Source: Plectrocnemia conspersa (lineage: Eukaryota; Arthropoda; Insecta; Trichoptera; Polycentropodidae). Taken from it: a stretch of 64,000 bases of DNA. The stretch is taken from positions 270,683 to 334,682 of the forward strand of contig VTFK01000303.1 of NCBI GenBank assembly GCA_009617715.1. Reading direction: 5' to 3'. Each line of letters begins with the position of its first letter. Position 1 is the stretch's first letter. The notes beneath the pieces are model-generated. The model searched no databases. It was given only the letters and a program-made list of their open reading frames with translations, and was not told the DNA's origin. This document shows positions 1 through 11,545 of the stretch, in pieces. A program made the position numbers and the translations under genes.

Positions 1-2045
1 GAAATTACATTTCTCATATTACAAGCAAATAATTTTAATTAAACTAGCATTATGCTTACTGGAACTTTTACTAATGCGTACACTTACATTAACAAAGATT
101 TAGAAGAAGCAAAAAAAAAATTTTTTTTACTCCTTATCCTTCATGAAGGGTTGATCTTCTTAATCTTCTTTTTTATGTCACTCCAAATTACTATCGATTT
201 AAAAATATTATATAATATATTAAAAAAATATGTTTTTATATATATCGACATCAGTACCACATATTATTATCGTTGATCTTACTAATAATTTACTTTGTTA
301 GATTGCATATATTATATATTCACAAATGATCAATTGTTAAATAAAAAATGCAACATATTTTTATGTGGAATAACTCATTGCTTACCAATTGAAAGGTGCA
401 TGGGCTGGAATTATAAATCGCACTTCAATTAAAATTACACGTAACACCACATTATATAGAATCGTGCTATTAACCTAATAAATTCATTGTGCGAGCTTTC
501 AACGCAAACAGTTTATAATACCGAGCACATATTATACATACAGTAGAATACATGCAACAAAAAAACAGAATAATTATAAAATATTTTAATATGCAATAAC
601 GTTCGTGTAATAAATGTATGGGGTATTCAAATGTATTTTTTGTTCATAGTCACAAATTTAATTCATTATTATACCAACCTGCGCGCGTAATTGATTTTCT
701 GCCCGTGAGGAGTGATGATAACGTCCAGTTTCTAATATCGACATGTTACCAACAACGGAAGTGATTTAGATATATTCTGAAATGTCTGAAGCGAAAGTTG
801 TTACAATAAGTTTCAAGTAAAAATGGTACTTAGTATATTATATTAAAATACAGCGGTATTTGAGCGGGTCGCTTGAACAAAAATTTAACAACAAAATTGC
901 GATATGACCCTAAAATTTTCTTTCCAGCGCAACTTACGGGATTTGTTGGGGCCTAACATGATTTAAATAGCAAATAATTTTGTTTTTCTACTCGCATAGA
1001 AGATCTCCCGTTATGATTTTACATAATCATTCACTTTTTTATTTTTCGCTGACAACTTTCACTTTTAATGATTACTTATTTAGTTACATGACAATATTTA
1101 ATAATGAATTCAACTTAATCATATTTTATTTATTACATAAAATTCTATCCATTTAAAAATATTGTCGCTATAGAGATATTACACTCATTCATCGATTTAC
1201 GCAGTAGATATGTTCAAGGAATTATTACGTAAATCGAGACATATAAGAATATTTTGTAATAAAGCGATCGAATATTATTCACGAATACTTTTTAACGTTT
1301 TTTCAATTTATAAAATAAGCGATCAACACATTTAGCGACACACGTGCACTCCAAAAAGCATCTAAAGTCAAAGTGCATGGCCAGTGAGAGATGTTCAAGA
1401 TGTAGGTCAAGCTCACGAAGTGGAAGTAATCTAATTATTAACCTATGCGTTTGTACATCGCCACGCTATACGCGTGAAACCAAATATATTTGATTTTGAG
1501 TATTTAAAAAAATGTTTTTTCTTAACCGCGAAAATAGCATATTTTTTGTTTAAAAAATAACTATATTAAAATATCTGTATTTTATACGATCACTTTAACA
1601 TAAGAACCAATTCATTTTAAAATGTTTAACTGATTTAATTTCAACAAAAAATAATATTAAAATTCAGTATGATTACTTTTTCAACTTTCTGAACTTCAAA
1701 TTTGCAATGATTCAATCTTGATTTAAATAAATTTAATTTAGTTAGGAAATAAATTATACTAAATTCCAATTATTAGCTATGATTTTATTATTCTTGGAAA
1801 TGTTTCAAATATTATAATTATAATTTTAATCCAGAAATTCTAGGTAATATCAATAATACACACATCAACGCTAACATCAAGCACACATAATCGTCAAACA
1901 CGCCAATTTACCATCAATTCTCATCAATATCAACAACAACCTATCGACGGGAATAAATTTCGAAAACGGAGGCGTACATACATAGTAGTACGTATGCAAT
2001 TACAAATGAAACATTAAAAAAAACATAGTATAACCGCACATAAGT
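1..2045. other. AT-rich DNA, no gene seen
   Basis: The stretch is AT-rich with many short A and T runs. The only frame of note, at 52-276, is low-complexity (Leu/Phe/Ile/Tyr from AT-rich codons) and resembles no family. I see no splice-flanked exon, RNA gene or repeat boundary. Confidence 0.6.
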
Positions 2046-2470
2046 TTACGTTGATTGATCGGCCGCCGAAAAGCCTGTTCAATATTCGATTGCTTTTCTC
2101 TCCGACAATTATAAAGCTATCAATCCAATTGAGTTTTATGACACGGCGAGTTATAAAGCCATTAAGCGTCGAAGTAAGTCAAAGGATGTGAGTGCATCCC
2201 CCATTGTTCTTGCCCATCGTTTCATGAACCACTGAAAACGAATATTGAGAGAGAAAAAAGTATATAATGTAATATGAAGGAGGGGGACGATTAATAACTT
2301 GATAATGGGCGGTTGTGACTAAAGCTTTTTAAATTGGCAGCATTCGAATTACGCCCTTCGTTTAACATTATAATAAATTAGTTATTGTTAACGTGCAATA
2401 ATAAATTGATTGGATATTAAAACGGCGCTCGATGGAGGCACGTCGGTTGTGAGGGTCTTTTCTATAGTAA
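2046..2470. other. GC-richer non-repetitive island, possible regulatory element
   Basis: Base composition becomes more balanced here than on either side, and I found no second copy in the window. The block holds two TTATAAAG words (around 2130 and 2153) and a TGATTGATCGG word near 2054, which resemble homeodomain-type sites. No frame looks coding. A conserved non-coding element is the best guess, from appearance only. Confidence 0.3.
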
Positions 2471-2824
2471 AAACATTTTTGTGTTATAAATAAATATTTT
2501 ATATTGTAATAACAAATATTTGCCATTTTATATGAAAAAAATTCCGTTAATGTGCGGAAGATATCTCATAACTTTTGTGGTATATTTTTCAATTTTCGTG
2601 ATAATCATACATAACGCTTTTTTTTAAATCATTTGCTTTGATATATTTTCTACTTAATCGCATTAATGAGATATCAATGAATATTTAAAGATGTCAAAAG
2701 TACCGGAAAACGTTTTTTATAGACTAATTAAAAAAATAAATAAATATGGTATAACAACATTTTTAAATTTATAGTTTATACTCTGACTCACCATAACAAT
2801 GAGCGATAAATTTCAATTTCACGA

Positions 2825-3130
2825 CAATATTGCGTGTAATATTTCACATTTTTATAACGAGCCTCCGTTGTCCTCTTCGAAACCCGTCCAGGAAGCCCGG
2901 CAATGGATTAATGTTGTTCTACAGTGGCGGAACTTCCGGCGCGACCCTCACGCGTAACGGTCTGGCGAGCGCGATGATCTTTTTTACCGTACAGGCCAAA
3001 ATGGCGTCGAAAGTCCTCCTGCACATTATCCTGTGTGCATTCCTCGCAGGAAACAAACGCAAATATCCTGGGGGGCCAATGTTGCGGAAAATTTGATATA
3101 TACACATATTACGAGAAGCGTCTGGCGAGA
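2825..3130. other. GC-rich island, unidentified
   Basis: A compact GC-rich block sits in AT-rich DNA. Frames of 65-88 codons are open on both strands, as expected from a GC-rich stretch with few stop codons. None resembles a known protein and no splice sites frame one. It could be a conserved regulatory block, an untranslated exon or a relic; the sequence alone does not decide. Confidence 0.3.
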
Positions 3131-3144
3131 AGATTAAAAAAAAG

Positions 3145-3200
3145 ATCAACCGCACCCTAAAATTGCTTCCTTTCTATTATAAATAACGAGCCGATTAATT
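3145..3200 (+). repeat. Duplicated short block, copy 1
   Basis: The block begins with ATCAACCGCACCC, continues through TGCTTCCTT and ends CCGATTAATT. The same three words occur in the same order at 6817-6867, with small gaps between them. Both copies follow an A-run. The block could be a duplicated regulatory element or the edge of an old dispersed repeat. Confidence 0.5.
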
Positions 3201-3389
3201 ATATTGTATTCTCATTTTAAAGTATATAGTTTATGCATCGAGTAATTTATTTTGCATTAAAATTGACAGTCGATGTATAAAATCATTTAATTTAGGAAAA
3301 AAAACGTGAACCATATAAGATGTTGATAATCATAATTAGCTTTAATTTTTTATTTACTACATACCAAAACTCTTTCATTCTAATTGAAT

Positions 3390-3585
3390 CACTATGGCAA
3401 AAAAGCGACACGTTAGTAACATTAACGTGACGGCAACTAAGGGCAACTGATTTGGCGGACCTCGACGGGAAAACTACGACCAGCGGCGCCTCGTCAGTCA
3501 ATCTCATAACATAAATTACATATAAATCATGTAATTAATAAAATTCCATATAATAAAATACTATTGCAGTGGCAGAATTTGTGTC
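3390..3585 (+). repeat. Dispersed repeat, copy 1 (partner at 43.4 kb, inverted)
   Basis: The core at 3413-3500 (CATTAACGTG, then GGCGGACC, then CGACCAGCGGCGC) matches the reverse complement of 43473-43552 with clear but diverged identity. Similarity continues outward to a CATGTAATTAAT-like stretch near 3530. A frame of 71 codons is open on the minus strand but is not recognisable. Most likely it is part of an unclassified mobile element. Confidence 0.55.
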
Positions 3586-3980
3586 TAATTACCGCCCATC
3601 ACCATTGGTCCGCCAAATTTGAGAGTATTAAATTTAATTGGATTTATTAGCACACTTTTTAAACCACGTCTGTGCCAACTAAACGTTAATTACAACAAAA
3701 TAAATCAAAATCTTTCTAATCCGTTATAATAATAGAAATTTTATCTCAAAATAGTTTATTTTACTTTAAATTATTCAATGAATATCATAATATAGTAATA
3801 TTATTATAATGAAATAAATATGCATTACTTATATTAACTGAAATACTGAAAAAGTTTAAAAAATATATTGTGTCGAAAACGTGTTTTTTTTGCCCTGGTA
3901 CTTTAGCTATATATTACTTAATACCTACCGCAAGTTTTTACTATATGTTATTATCTTGATTTATACATAAAATAGGGCAA

Positions 3981-4120
3981 CGTCACAAATGAGCGCGGAC
4001 AAATAAGCGTGCGTCAAAAGAGCGCTGCTTTATAAGCGCTGTAATAAAATAGCGTGTATGTCAAATGCGCAACAGTCATAAGAGCGCTAGTCATGAAAGA
4101 GCGCGTCATAAGAGCGCGAA
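3981..4120 (+). repeat. Degenerate tandem array of AGAGCGC units
   Basis: About nine units of roughly 13-18 bp follow the pattern GTCA-TAAGAGCGC with substitutions (for example GTCAAAAGAGCGC and GTCATAAGAGCGC). The array is much richer in CpG than its surroundings. It is a small satellite-like array; no protein frame is suggested. Confidence 0.75.
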
Positions 4121-4286
4121 AATACTTGGTGAAAATCAAGTAATGAATATTTTAGGAATTAGGTATACAAAATATAAGTAAATTGTGAGAAATTTACAAA
4201 GGCGGTAAAATTAGTATTTAATGTGCCAGAGCGTAATGACGATTAAAATCATTACCGCACGCCACTGATTCCATACAATATATATT

Positions 4287-4790
4287 ATAATAAAAATATA
4301 TTTTTTTCATTATTTTCAACGGAAGAACGTCATTTGAAAATATCGTAAATTTGGTACATATAAATTAGATTTTAATAATATTTTTCATATAAATAAACTT
4401 TAAATCATCGACATTATACTTTTAGAAGGTCAACAACAATAACAGCAAAGGTGACATTCGTGTCACTCTCGCATTAAAATAAACAAACAACTTGCATTAA
4501 AATAATTAGAATTAGAGATAAATATTTTAAAAATAAACAAATTGTCAACCTTTGATAAAAAATATTTTTTTTGTAATCTGAGATGCACGACATTTTACTC
4601 CTTATGGCCTTTATGATCATAACATGAAGCATAACCTTTAACTCGTTTGAACTTGTTTATGCATCTCGAAATATTTTTAAAAAAATCAGTAGCTACGCGA
4701 CATCGGTCGCGTAAACAATTTCATTACATTTCTCTCGAATAAGTGTTTTTTTTTATAATAATATCCCTTTCGATGCTTTTAATTATAAAG
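4287..4790 (+). repeat. Dispersed repeat of about 500 bp, copy 1
   Basis: The block aligns in the same orientation with 16385-17005. Shared landmarks in order are TAATAAAAATATATTTTTTT, a CGGAAGAA word, CATATAAATTAG, GGTCAACA, ACTTGCATTAAAATAATT, TTTGATGAAAA/TTTGATAAAAA and CGAATAAGTGTTT/TGAATAAGTGTTT. Divergence is substantial, so the duplication is old. No terminal inverted repeat or target duplication is visible, so the class is unknown. Its end lies about 100 bp before the candidate exon at 4894. Confidence 0.6.
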
Positions 4791-4893
4791 TGATAGTGTA
4801 ATTTAGTGTATGTGTGTGTATAATAGTGCTTAGTGCCACCGGCGCGGCGTTGCGTGGCGTGGCGCTGGCGTCCTTGCCGGCGACGCCACAGCG

Positions 4894-4932
4894 ATGCGCC
4901 CTCCCGCACAATCCGTCACGTCCAAGGGCAAG
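4894..4932 (+). CDS. Candidate short first coding exon (13 codons), gene not recognised
   Basis: An ATG at 4894 opens MRPPAQSVTSKGK and the 13th codon ends exactly at a consensus donor, AAG|GTAACG (GT at 4933-4934), leaving phase 0. An in-frame stop (TAG at 4831) lies upstream with no ATG between, so this would be the true start. The preceding 60 bp are CpG- and GC-rich, unlike the AT-rich flanks, as expected for a 5' UTR or promoter-proximal exon. I do not recognise the peptide and cannot locate the next exon with confidence. It could also be a chance frame in a GC-rich element. Confidence 0.35.
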
Positions 4933-4934
4933 GT

Positions 4935-6795
4935 AACGTCTTTGTAATTTTCTGTGTCTTTCCAATATAGTTAACCCTTTGTGCACGTAACTCGACAATG
5001 TGTCGACATCCGAGTGTATTCCAAGCGTTGCACTCTTAAAACTTGAAATGCATTTATTGGCTTTGTGTTGCAGCTAATTTTGCCAATTTTAATTTATTAA
5101 TGGTAAAAAAGCTTGCGGTAAACACATTTGAGTAATATTCAATATTTAACTTATGCTAATAAGTGAATAATGTTAAATTTACGAGTGTAAGTTTATTGTA
5201 AAATTTTTCATCGGTACATGGCCAGATCGAGCCGTGCTAAGACCGCATAACGCTTACTTGACAGTTTTACGTCATCAATTAAACTGATTTTTTCTTTCAA
5301 TGGGTATCTATATTTTTATGATATGGGATGAAACGGGATCATATGCTCTAATTGTTACTTTATATTGTGTGTCTGTTATGAAATGAAAAGATTTTTAGTA
5401 TGACGGAAAAAAGAGCTAGATGTGAGCAGAGCTCGCTATTTCACTCGCACTATTAGAATGAGCGATTGACAACCATCAACCTGGGTAACAACAACTCAAA
5501 TAATAATATTAGTCTCTACACATTTCGTGTATTTTTGAGCTAGTGAATTACTAAATTATGTAAAACAGAATTAGTAATCTGTGTTTCAATTTACTTTTAG
5601 AAATTACCCATATAATTATGAATGATGATATAATAATGTTACTACTGTGACAGTAATAGTAGTAGGAATGATATCTTACCACTTAAAAAAAGATGGATTA
5701 TGCCAATATTTGATGAAAATAATGAATACGAATCTTATTATAATCTTTAATATTATGACAATTAATTGGTATGGTGCGCCAAGTAAATATTGTTAACCTA
5801 ATATGCTTATATTTAAATTTAAGGTTGTCTTTATAATATTCTCCGAAAGATGAATTTAATGGGTTAGTGTGGTTACGTGAAATATTTTTACAGTACTTTT
5901 CACTATGAAAATGATTATATTCTTTGACTGTTGGTATTTGAAGGCCAATAAGAAGTTTGTTATGTTTAAATTTCACTCTTATTACTTGTTTTAAATTACT
6001 TGCAATTTAGTAAAATAATATTATAATGATAGCACACTTTTTTATTCAATATCGGTTTAATCCGAAATATAAGCAAACGCTTTCAAAATGTATTTATTAA
6101 ATTTAAGCTTGGAGTCAAGATGTAAAGAAAAAAATAATTACCTTTTTTGAATCTTTATATAATACAGAGTAAAATAATGTATTCATTATTGATATTTTTA
6201 CTTGTTATGAATTCATTGAAATTATTAGTAGCTTTATAAGAAAAATAAAACTATATATTTACAAGGTATAATATTCCATTTTGTTTTGTAAACAATAATA
6301 TGAATTAATGAACTTTATACTGTACAATTTATTGATACGTAATTTGGATAATACATATTCAGAAGATGCAGATTTAAAAACATCTTAGAGCTACAGCCCG
6401 AGATGTACTATGGCCGCATCAAAAATTCTCTGCTACTTGTTATGATACTGTTTGAGTTAAACGTATTCATGAATACTAAAAATAAAGTTAAATTTGATAT
6501 TTGTAATATATGTATAACTTACCAAAGAAGATTGTATAAATTTAAATAAAATAGAGGGATATTCAAAAGAGAGTGATTTGTAAAATCAAGTCGACGCGTT
6601 AATATTATATATCCCTAATCAGACTGAATAAAATGTATCTAAAAAATACAATGTAGTCCGAAATTAATTTTTGCATTACATTGTAGCAAATTATTAAAAA
6701 AAGAATGGATATTAAAAAGTGCATTTAAAATAAATAAGAAATGTGACTAAAAGTAAAAATTAATTTGATCTTGATTACAATCAAAATATTCATTC
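4935..6795. other. AT-rich DNA, no gene seen
   Basis: The stretch is long and AT-rich. A 92-codon minus-strand frame at 5698-5976 has AT-driven composition and no recognisable family signature. I see no repeat partner within the window. Confidence 0.55.
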
Positions 6796-6816
6796 TCAAG
6801 AGTTAAAAAAAAAAGT

Positions 6817-7135
6817 ATCAACCGCACCCCACAAATGCTTCCTTCCGATATAATGACCCGATTAATTCCGCGTTACGTGCAATTTCAGAAGTTGCATGCT
6901 TGGTAGAGCTTTTAAATTTCCTTTATTGGTGCACTCCCTATGGCGATAGAATCAAACGCAAATATACCCCCGTAAAAGGTGAGCGGAAATGTTGTTAAAG
7001 GCGCCGTAATAGAATTTGCATATAATGAACGTCATTACGGCAAATCGATTAGCAATTATGTTTATTTTGCGTTATTGCTATTGTTTGACGCTAATGTAAA
7101 CGTATACTTATATAGGGAGCTTTAAGCTTTTATGT
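6817..7135 (+). other. GC-richer block starting with the duplicated 50-bp box, copy 2
   Basis: Positions 6817-6867 repeat the box at 3145-3200. The following 270 bp are non-repetitive and balanced in composition, with words such as GCATATAATGAACGTCATTACGG and several ATTA-type homeodomain-like cores. There is no coding frame. The look is that of a regulatory element, which is inference. Confidence 0.35.
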
Positions 7136-7276
7136 AGCGATAGACACGAACTTTCCATAAAAAACCTTTAAGCTATTTATTTTTATAATATCATGTATAT
7201 AATAATTTATTCAATAAGAGGGAGATTTTATATAATTTTAAAAAATATTAGCTTTATAGGATATCATTGTATTTAT

Positions 7277-7450
7277 CAGGTGCGTACGGTGAGATACATT
7301 ACTTTTCGCTCGCTCGCGTGTTAAGTGACAAGAGTGAATGAGAGATAAGGGCGTGCGTTACACGGGTTCCGCACGCCCATTCTTCTTACTCACTCTCGTC
7401 ACTTAACATGCGAGCGAGCGAAAGGAAATGTATCTCATCGTACGCGCCTG
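7277..7450. mobile_element. 174-bp foldback MITE, hAT-type
   Basis: The element starts CAGGTGCGTACG and ends CGTACGCGCCTG, forming a near-complete hairpin: arms of about 80 bp (including TTTCGCTCGCTCGC and its complement) around a short centre near 7360. It is flanked on both sides by the identical 8-bp direct repeat GTATTTAT (7269-7276 and 7451-7458). An 8-bp target duplication with CAGG termini is characteristic of hAT-superfamily elements. It carries no transposase, so it is non-autonomous. An arm-like sequence recurs inside the 1-kb elements at 14.8 and 32.9 kb. Confidence 0.9.
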
Positions 7451-7789
7451 GTATTTATTTGATCATTATCTTAATGATAAATAATTATTAAAAGCTAAAT
7501 CAATGAGATTTTAAAAAACTACTATTATTTTACTCCAATAAAAATCATAGTAAAGTAATATTGAACCTGCATTACAACGCAATTCTTCGAATCGCACAAT
7601 TTATCTGCAAAGGCACATATTGTTTTGAATAAACAAGCTAACTAAGAATCAATTACACTATGTTGTTATATCAATATATTGCTTGTTAATATCTATTTAT
7701 ATTATTACAGTTTGTTATTTCGATATCATAATGAAAATTTAGTATGTTATTTTTTAGTTTTAGAACCATATAATATGTCAATTAGTTCA

Positions 7790-8290
7790 ACAAAATTGTT
7801 TATACTTCACAAGAGCGTGGATTAACCTTTGAAACGTCCATTAATGAGGGTTGAAATTTAGGTCGAACGTATCCCCAGCCTAATAACAACACCGTCCGTT
7901 TTCAACTCGCTCATACATTAAACGACAAGATTAAAAATTTCATTCAGCGCTCAGCATTAGCACTGGTACACGTCTAGGGGTCGTTTTTCGCTTCATTTGC
8001 ATCGGTGTGTCATTCGGTCGGACAAGGAAAATTGCGAAAAGGGCCACCCCAAGTGCCCCATCCCAGGGGTAATTACTGAAAGAATGCGCCGGCCGTAAAT
8101 GCAACATTCGCTTCTTTTAGCTTATTTTTTCAGTCGAGGCTCTCTCTATCCCGCTCTTACTTTTAGTACAAAATCCACCCGGGGCGGTGGTGCATTATTT
8201 AATTTAATCAAGCGCAAGTTAAGTACACAAGTCGAATCGATGGGGGCGAAAGCGCATTGGACACTACTGTGAAAACGATCGAAAAATTCA
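7790..8290. other. GC-richer non-repetitive island, possible regulatory element
   Basis: Composition is balanced to GC-rich (for example around 7970-8100 and 8160-8280) with no usable reading frame and no second copy in the window. It resembles conserved non-coding DNA, but conservation cannot be judged here. Confidence 0.3.
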
Positions 8291-8394
8291 CGATACGATC
8301 TGAGCTTTTACTGTTCAATTAAAAAAGACATTTACATAGACAATACATAGCGTAGGTGTGTATATATATATTTATACACCTATATGTAAATAAC

Positions 8395-8790
8395 TGGAGT
8401 TCTTCAGGATAGTTTTCTCGGGCCATTACTCTTTATCTTATATACGAACGATATTCCAAAATGATACAAATACGTATTTATCAGTGTACTCTAAAACAAC
8501 ACGAGTACATTCTTAAATCAATCGCGAATAAATTACATAAATCTTTATAAAAATTAAATAAATAATTTATATTATGAAAAATTAATACCACCTGAAATAA
8601 AACAAAATCAATATAATTTAGAAAACCTAAAATAACTCTGCCACCTCCGCTTCAAAAAATAGTCACGTAGAATATAAATATAGCGTTAAATATCTGAAAT
8701 TACACAGGAACCCCAAGCTTAACTTGAATAAACATATTAACTCTAAATGGCTTGCTGTAATTGCGGCCATTAAACCGATACCAAAAAAAT
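8395..8790 (+). pseudogene. Non-LTR retrotransposon reverse transcriptase fragment
   Basis: Translation from 8395 gives GVLQDSF then LGPLLFILYTNDIPK, the reverse-transcriptase motif usually written GVPQGS-x-LGPLLF-x-x-Y-x-NDI. A further segment at about 8690-8750 reads KYLKLHRNPKLNLNKHIN, matching the YLGV-x-LD-x-x-L-x-W-x-x-HI region downstream of the catalytic site. The FADD motif between them is lost to stops and deletion. The piece is truncated at both ends and is a dead relic. Clade assignment is uncertain. Confidence 0.75.
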
Positions 8791-9425
8791 AATATCGTAA
8801 TTTACAAACTAATAATCAGACACATCTAAACATATGCTTCTTCGTTATAGAGTAACACCAGTAATACTATTTTTTCTAACTTGCAAGTCATAAAAAATAA
8901 ATCTATGAAAATAATATATAATATATTTAGACTATATTGCTTTGTTACTATATTAAATGTTTTTTCTAAAACCAAAAAATACTATAGAAACATTTCTATT
9001 TACTACACTAAGCAAGCAATTTCATCTATCAAGGACCAAGATAAAAAAATATTAAATACAAATATAAGCACAAAATGCCAAAGTACATTTTCCTTTAAAT
9101 GCTATAGAACACATTTTAATAGTTTTACATTCTCAGATAACCATACATAAATTAGTTCTTAATCCATCGTTTTTTTCTTACACTTAAATTACGAAAGGTT
9201 TTTTTTTAGTTTTTTTTCCTTAAATTGTGATCTCTAACTTTTATATTCTTATTTATATTATGTTTTAGCTATTACAAAATTGCAAGCATAAAAATAATTA
9301 TAAACTAATAACATGTTTGTTTAATAAATTAACGTATTGAAACTACTGTTTCTTAAAAAAAATATACATTGATCTACAAAATAAATTAGATTATTAATTT
9401 TATCTTATATTATATATTGGCAATT
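8791..9425. other. AT-rich DNA, no gene seen
   Basis: The 89-codon frame at 8881-9150 is AT-driven and not recognisable. No motif or repeat boundary is visible. Confidence 0.5.
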
Positions 9426-9429
9426 ATGT

Positions 9430-10425
9430 ATTCGATTTTTTTCATCAAAAAGCAATGTCTATTTGGACAATAAGCGATTCTTTAATTAAACACATTTTTC
9501 TTTTTTCCTTTCTTCTAATAACTAGGCAACTGGGGAAGGAAAAATAAAAATATCATGTAGTAAGTCTCCCACTGGAAGCATCCTTTAATTAATTAACATA
9601 TAATGTTAGTACTATATTTAATAAGGGTTAATTATAGTTTAATCTCTATCTTAATAATGGTTAGTTGAAAGTACTTTTGTTAGTGGTTATGATATTGTTT
9701 ATGTACATAAATTAAATCTATTTGGTAGTTTTAACATATTTACACACTTAAATCAACGTTTAGTTATAACATTGCATTTTATTAGACTTTCCAGTATTTT
9801 GCAGTAAGTTTTTGATATGTTCTAATTTGTTAAAATATTTTTAAACTGGCACAGTTGCAGTCACTAAATATGTAAAGAAACATCAGTCTTTAGCCTGAGG
9901 AATTTATTTTGGAATCAATCAAGAATATTGATATTTGATATGGAGGTAACACCCAAAATATGAGCTTCCTAACACCACGCCAGTTTTATAGCTATATTTT
10001 ATCATTTTGTGTCTGAATTTGTTCATGTGAACTAGTACAACCTGCAAAGTTGAAGTATCAGATTTTTATTTTTCAAACCTCCATTAGATTGGAAAGATGT
10101 TCAATATTAATACCATAATTAATAAAATGGTTATTTATTAAAGACTTTCAGCACTTTGCCACTTTTTCGGTCATATCCTGGTGTCTTGTTGGCATTCATA
10201 TTTTCTTATATTATGTGTCTTCTTTATTTTAGTATTTTTTAAAATTGCTTATCTATCTAAAGAGATACATTCAAAAATCTTAAATTTTATTGTCACTATT
10301 CTGATAATTTTCTGGGGTAATAATTTTATCGTCGAAAGCTTCAGCTTTTTCTCTGTCGTCTCTACTCATGTCTCTAATTGTGTATTTAAAAAAATGGTTG
10401 TATCGATTATTTTATTTAAATTCTT
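9430..10425 (-). pseudogene. Jockey-like non-LTR retrotransposon relic, internally deleted
   Basis: Read on the minus strand, 10380-10320 encodes IRDMSRDDREKAEAFDDKI, matching the SDREKAEAFADHL segment between endonuclease and reverse transcriptase in Jockey-clade ORF2. Lower coordinates (about 10010-9880) encode decayed thumb-region sequence with an ILDSFQNKFLR-like stretch. The palm with its catalytic motif is missing. The downstream tail (9430-9880) aligns with the same part of the copy at 43.74-44.4 kb, in the same orientation. Stops and frameshifts are abundant. Confidence 0.7.
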
Positions 10426-10479
10426 TGAAAAACAAGAAGCATTTCGTGCCGTTGTAGATTTACTTTTGTTTTAATAACA

Positions 10480-11020
10480 CACTTTTTTAGATCATTTCTG
10501 AAAAACGGTTTTGCATGCAGAACGCAATCACGAAATTTGGTTAGCGTTTTGCCGTGCTCAATTATGATTGTCTAGTTTGTTTTAACAATAATAATTCATA
10601 GCACTCGCATTAATGCAAAATAAATTAATAGCATACATATGACATTTATAACGAATTATATTTGTTAATAATATAAATCAATAAATACCTGTATATTTTT
10701 TTTAATATCATATTTAATTTAATTTAGTATCACACTTATTATACAATTATTACTTAGAATCCAGTTGCCTGAATAAATATACATACAATGGAACTGCATT
10801 AAGAGCAAACAATTCGTTGTCGAATTAATTATGTATATACAAACGGAAGAGAGAGTTAACTTCGCTTGAAGTAGCATAAATAGAAATTCACGTTTGTCGC
10901 TGGCAAATGACTCATTTTTTTTTTTTTTTTTTTTAAGGCATATATTAAATTGAATCATAATAACAGTCGTCGACCTCTATGTGTTAATTCGTGCTTCTCT
11001 CTCTCTCTCCATACACCACA
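10480..11020. other. AT-rich DNA with a 20-nt poly-T run and a CT microsatellite
   Basis: An uninterrupted T run of 20 occupies 10915-10934 and a (CT)n tract lies near 10996-11009. The 79-codon minus-strand frame here owes its Lys run to that poly-T and is not a gene. Confidence 0.6.
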
Positions 11021-11024
11021 AAGA

Positions 11025-11545
11025 TGGTTTTGACGATTCCAAAATTAAAATTTTAAATTACCACACGGTGACGATGAGTAATTGAGACATCACGGATTTA
11101 ATGAAACGTCTGTGAAAAGCCCACGCGTTTTCCATCAACAATGGATGCAACATTCGTGACTTCCTCTGAGAAACAACAGAAGTTTTAAGAGACACGTTCA
11201 ACTGGGTTATGACTTTTTGATTCACGCCATATGGACAATATGTACGTATAAAGTGATAGTATTATCAGATTCGAATATAATATTGACTCTAATTTTTATT
11301 TATATTCATGAAACTGGCGTGCATCCAGAGTCAACGAACTCTTTCGCCACTTGCATGAATAACTTAAACGGATTATACGCGAAAGTGTGAAAGTTTAGCA
11401 AAACGTTGATTGTGCACACTCTGCTCACACGGGGAGCATTTCGTAAAATGTTGAAGTTTAATAGAGTTACTTGTAAACGCGAGAGTTTCGACCGCGAACT
11501 CTCGAATGCTTCGGTGGAGCATTTTATTATGATACCCAAACAACT
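11025..11545. other. GC-richer non-repetitive island
   Basis: A balanced-composition stretch contains a perfect 8-bp hairpin, CGAGAGTT (11480-11487) with AACTCTCG (11497-11504). A 77-codon minus-strand frame (11306-11539) is open but not recognisable. There is no repeat partner in the window. It may be regulatory; this is inference. Confidence 0.3.

Noticed and set aside
52..276. Plus-strand frame of 74 codons
   Set aside because: Its composition is explained by AT-rich codons; no motif, start context or splice site supports it.
4724..4998. Minus-strand frames of 61 and 71 codons over the candidate exon
   Set aside because: They arise from the GC-rich 5' region read backwards; the plus-strand exon with its consensus donor is the better explanation.
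10181..10474. Plus-strand 97-codon frame rich in hydrophobic residues
   Set aside because: The minus strand here encodes the Jockey EKAEAF segment, so this is its antisense shadow.
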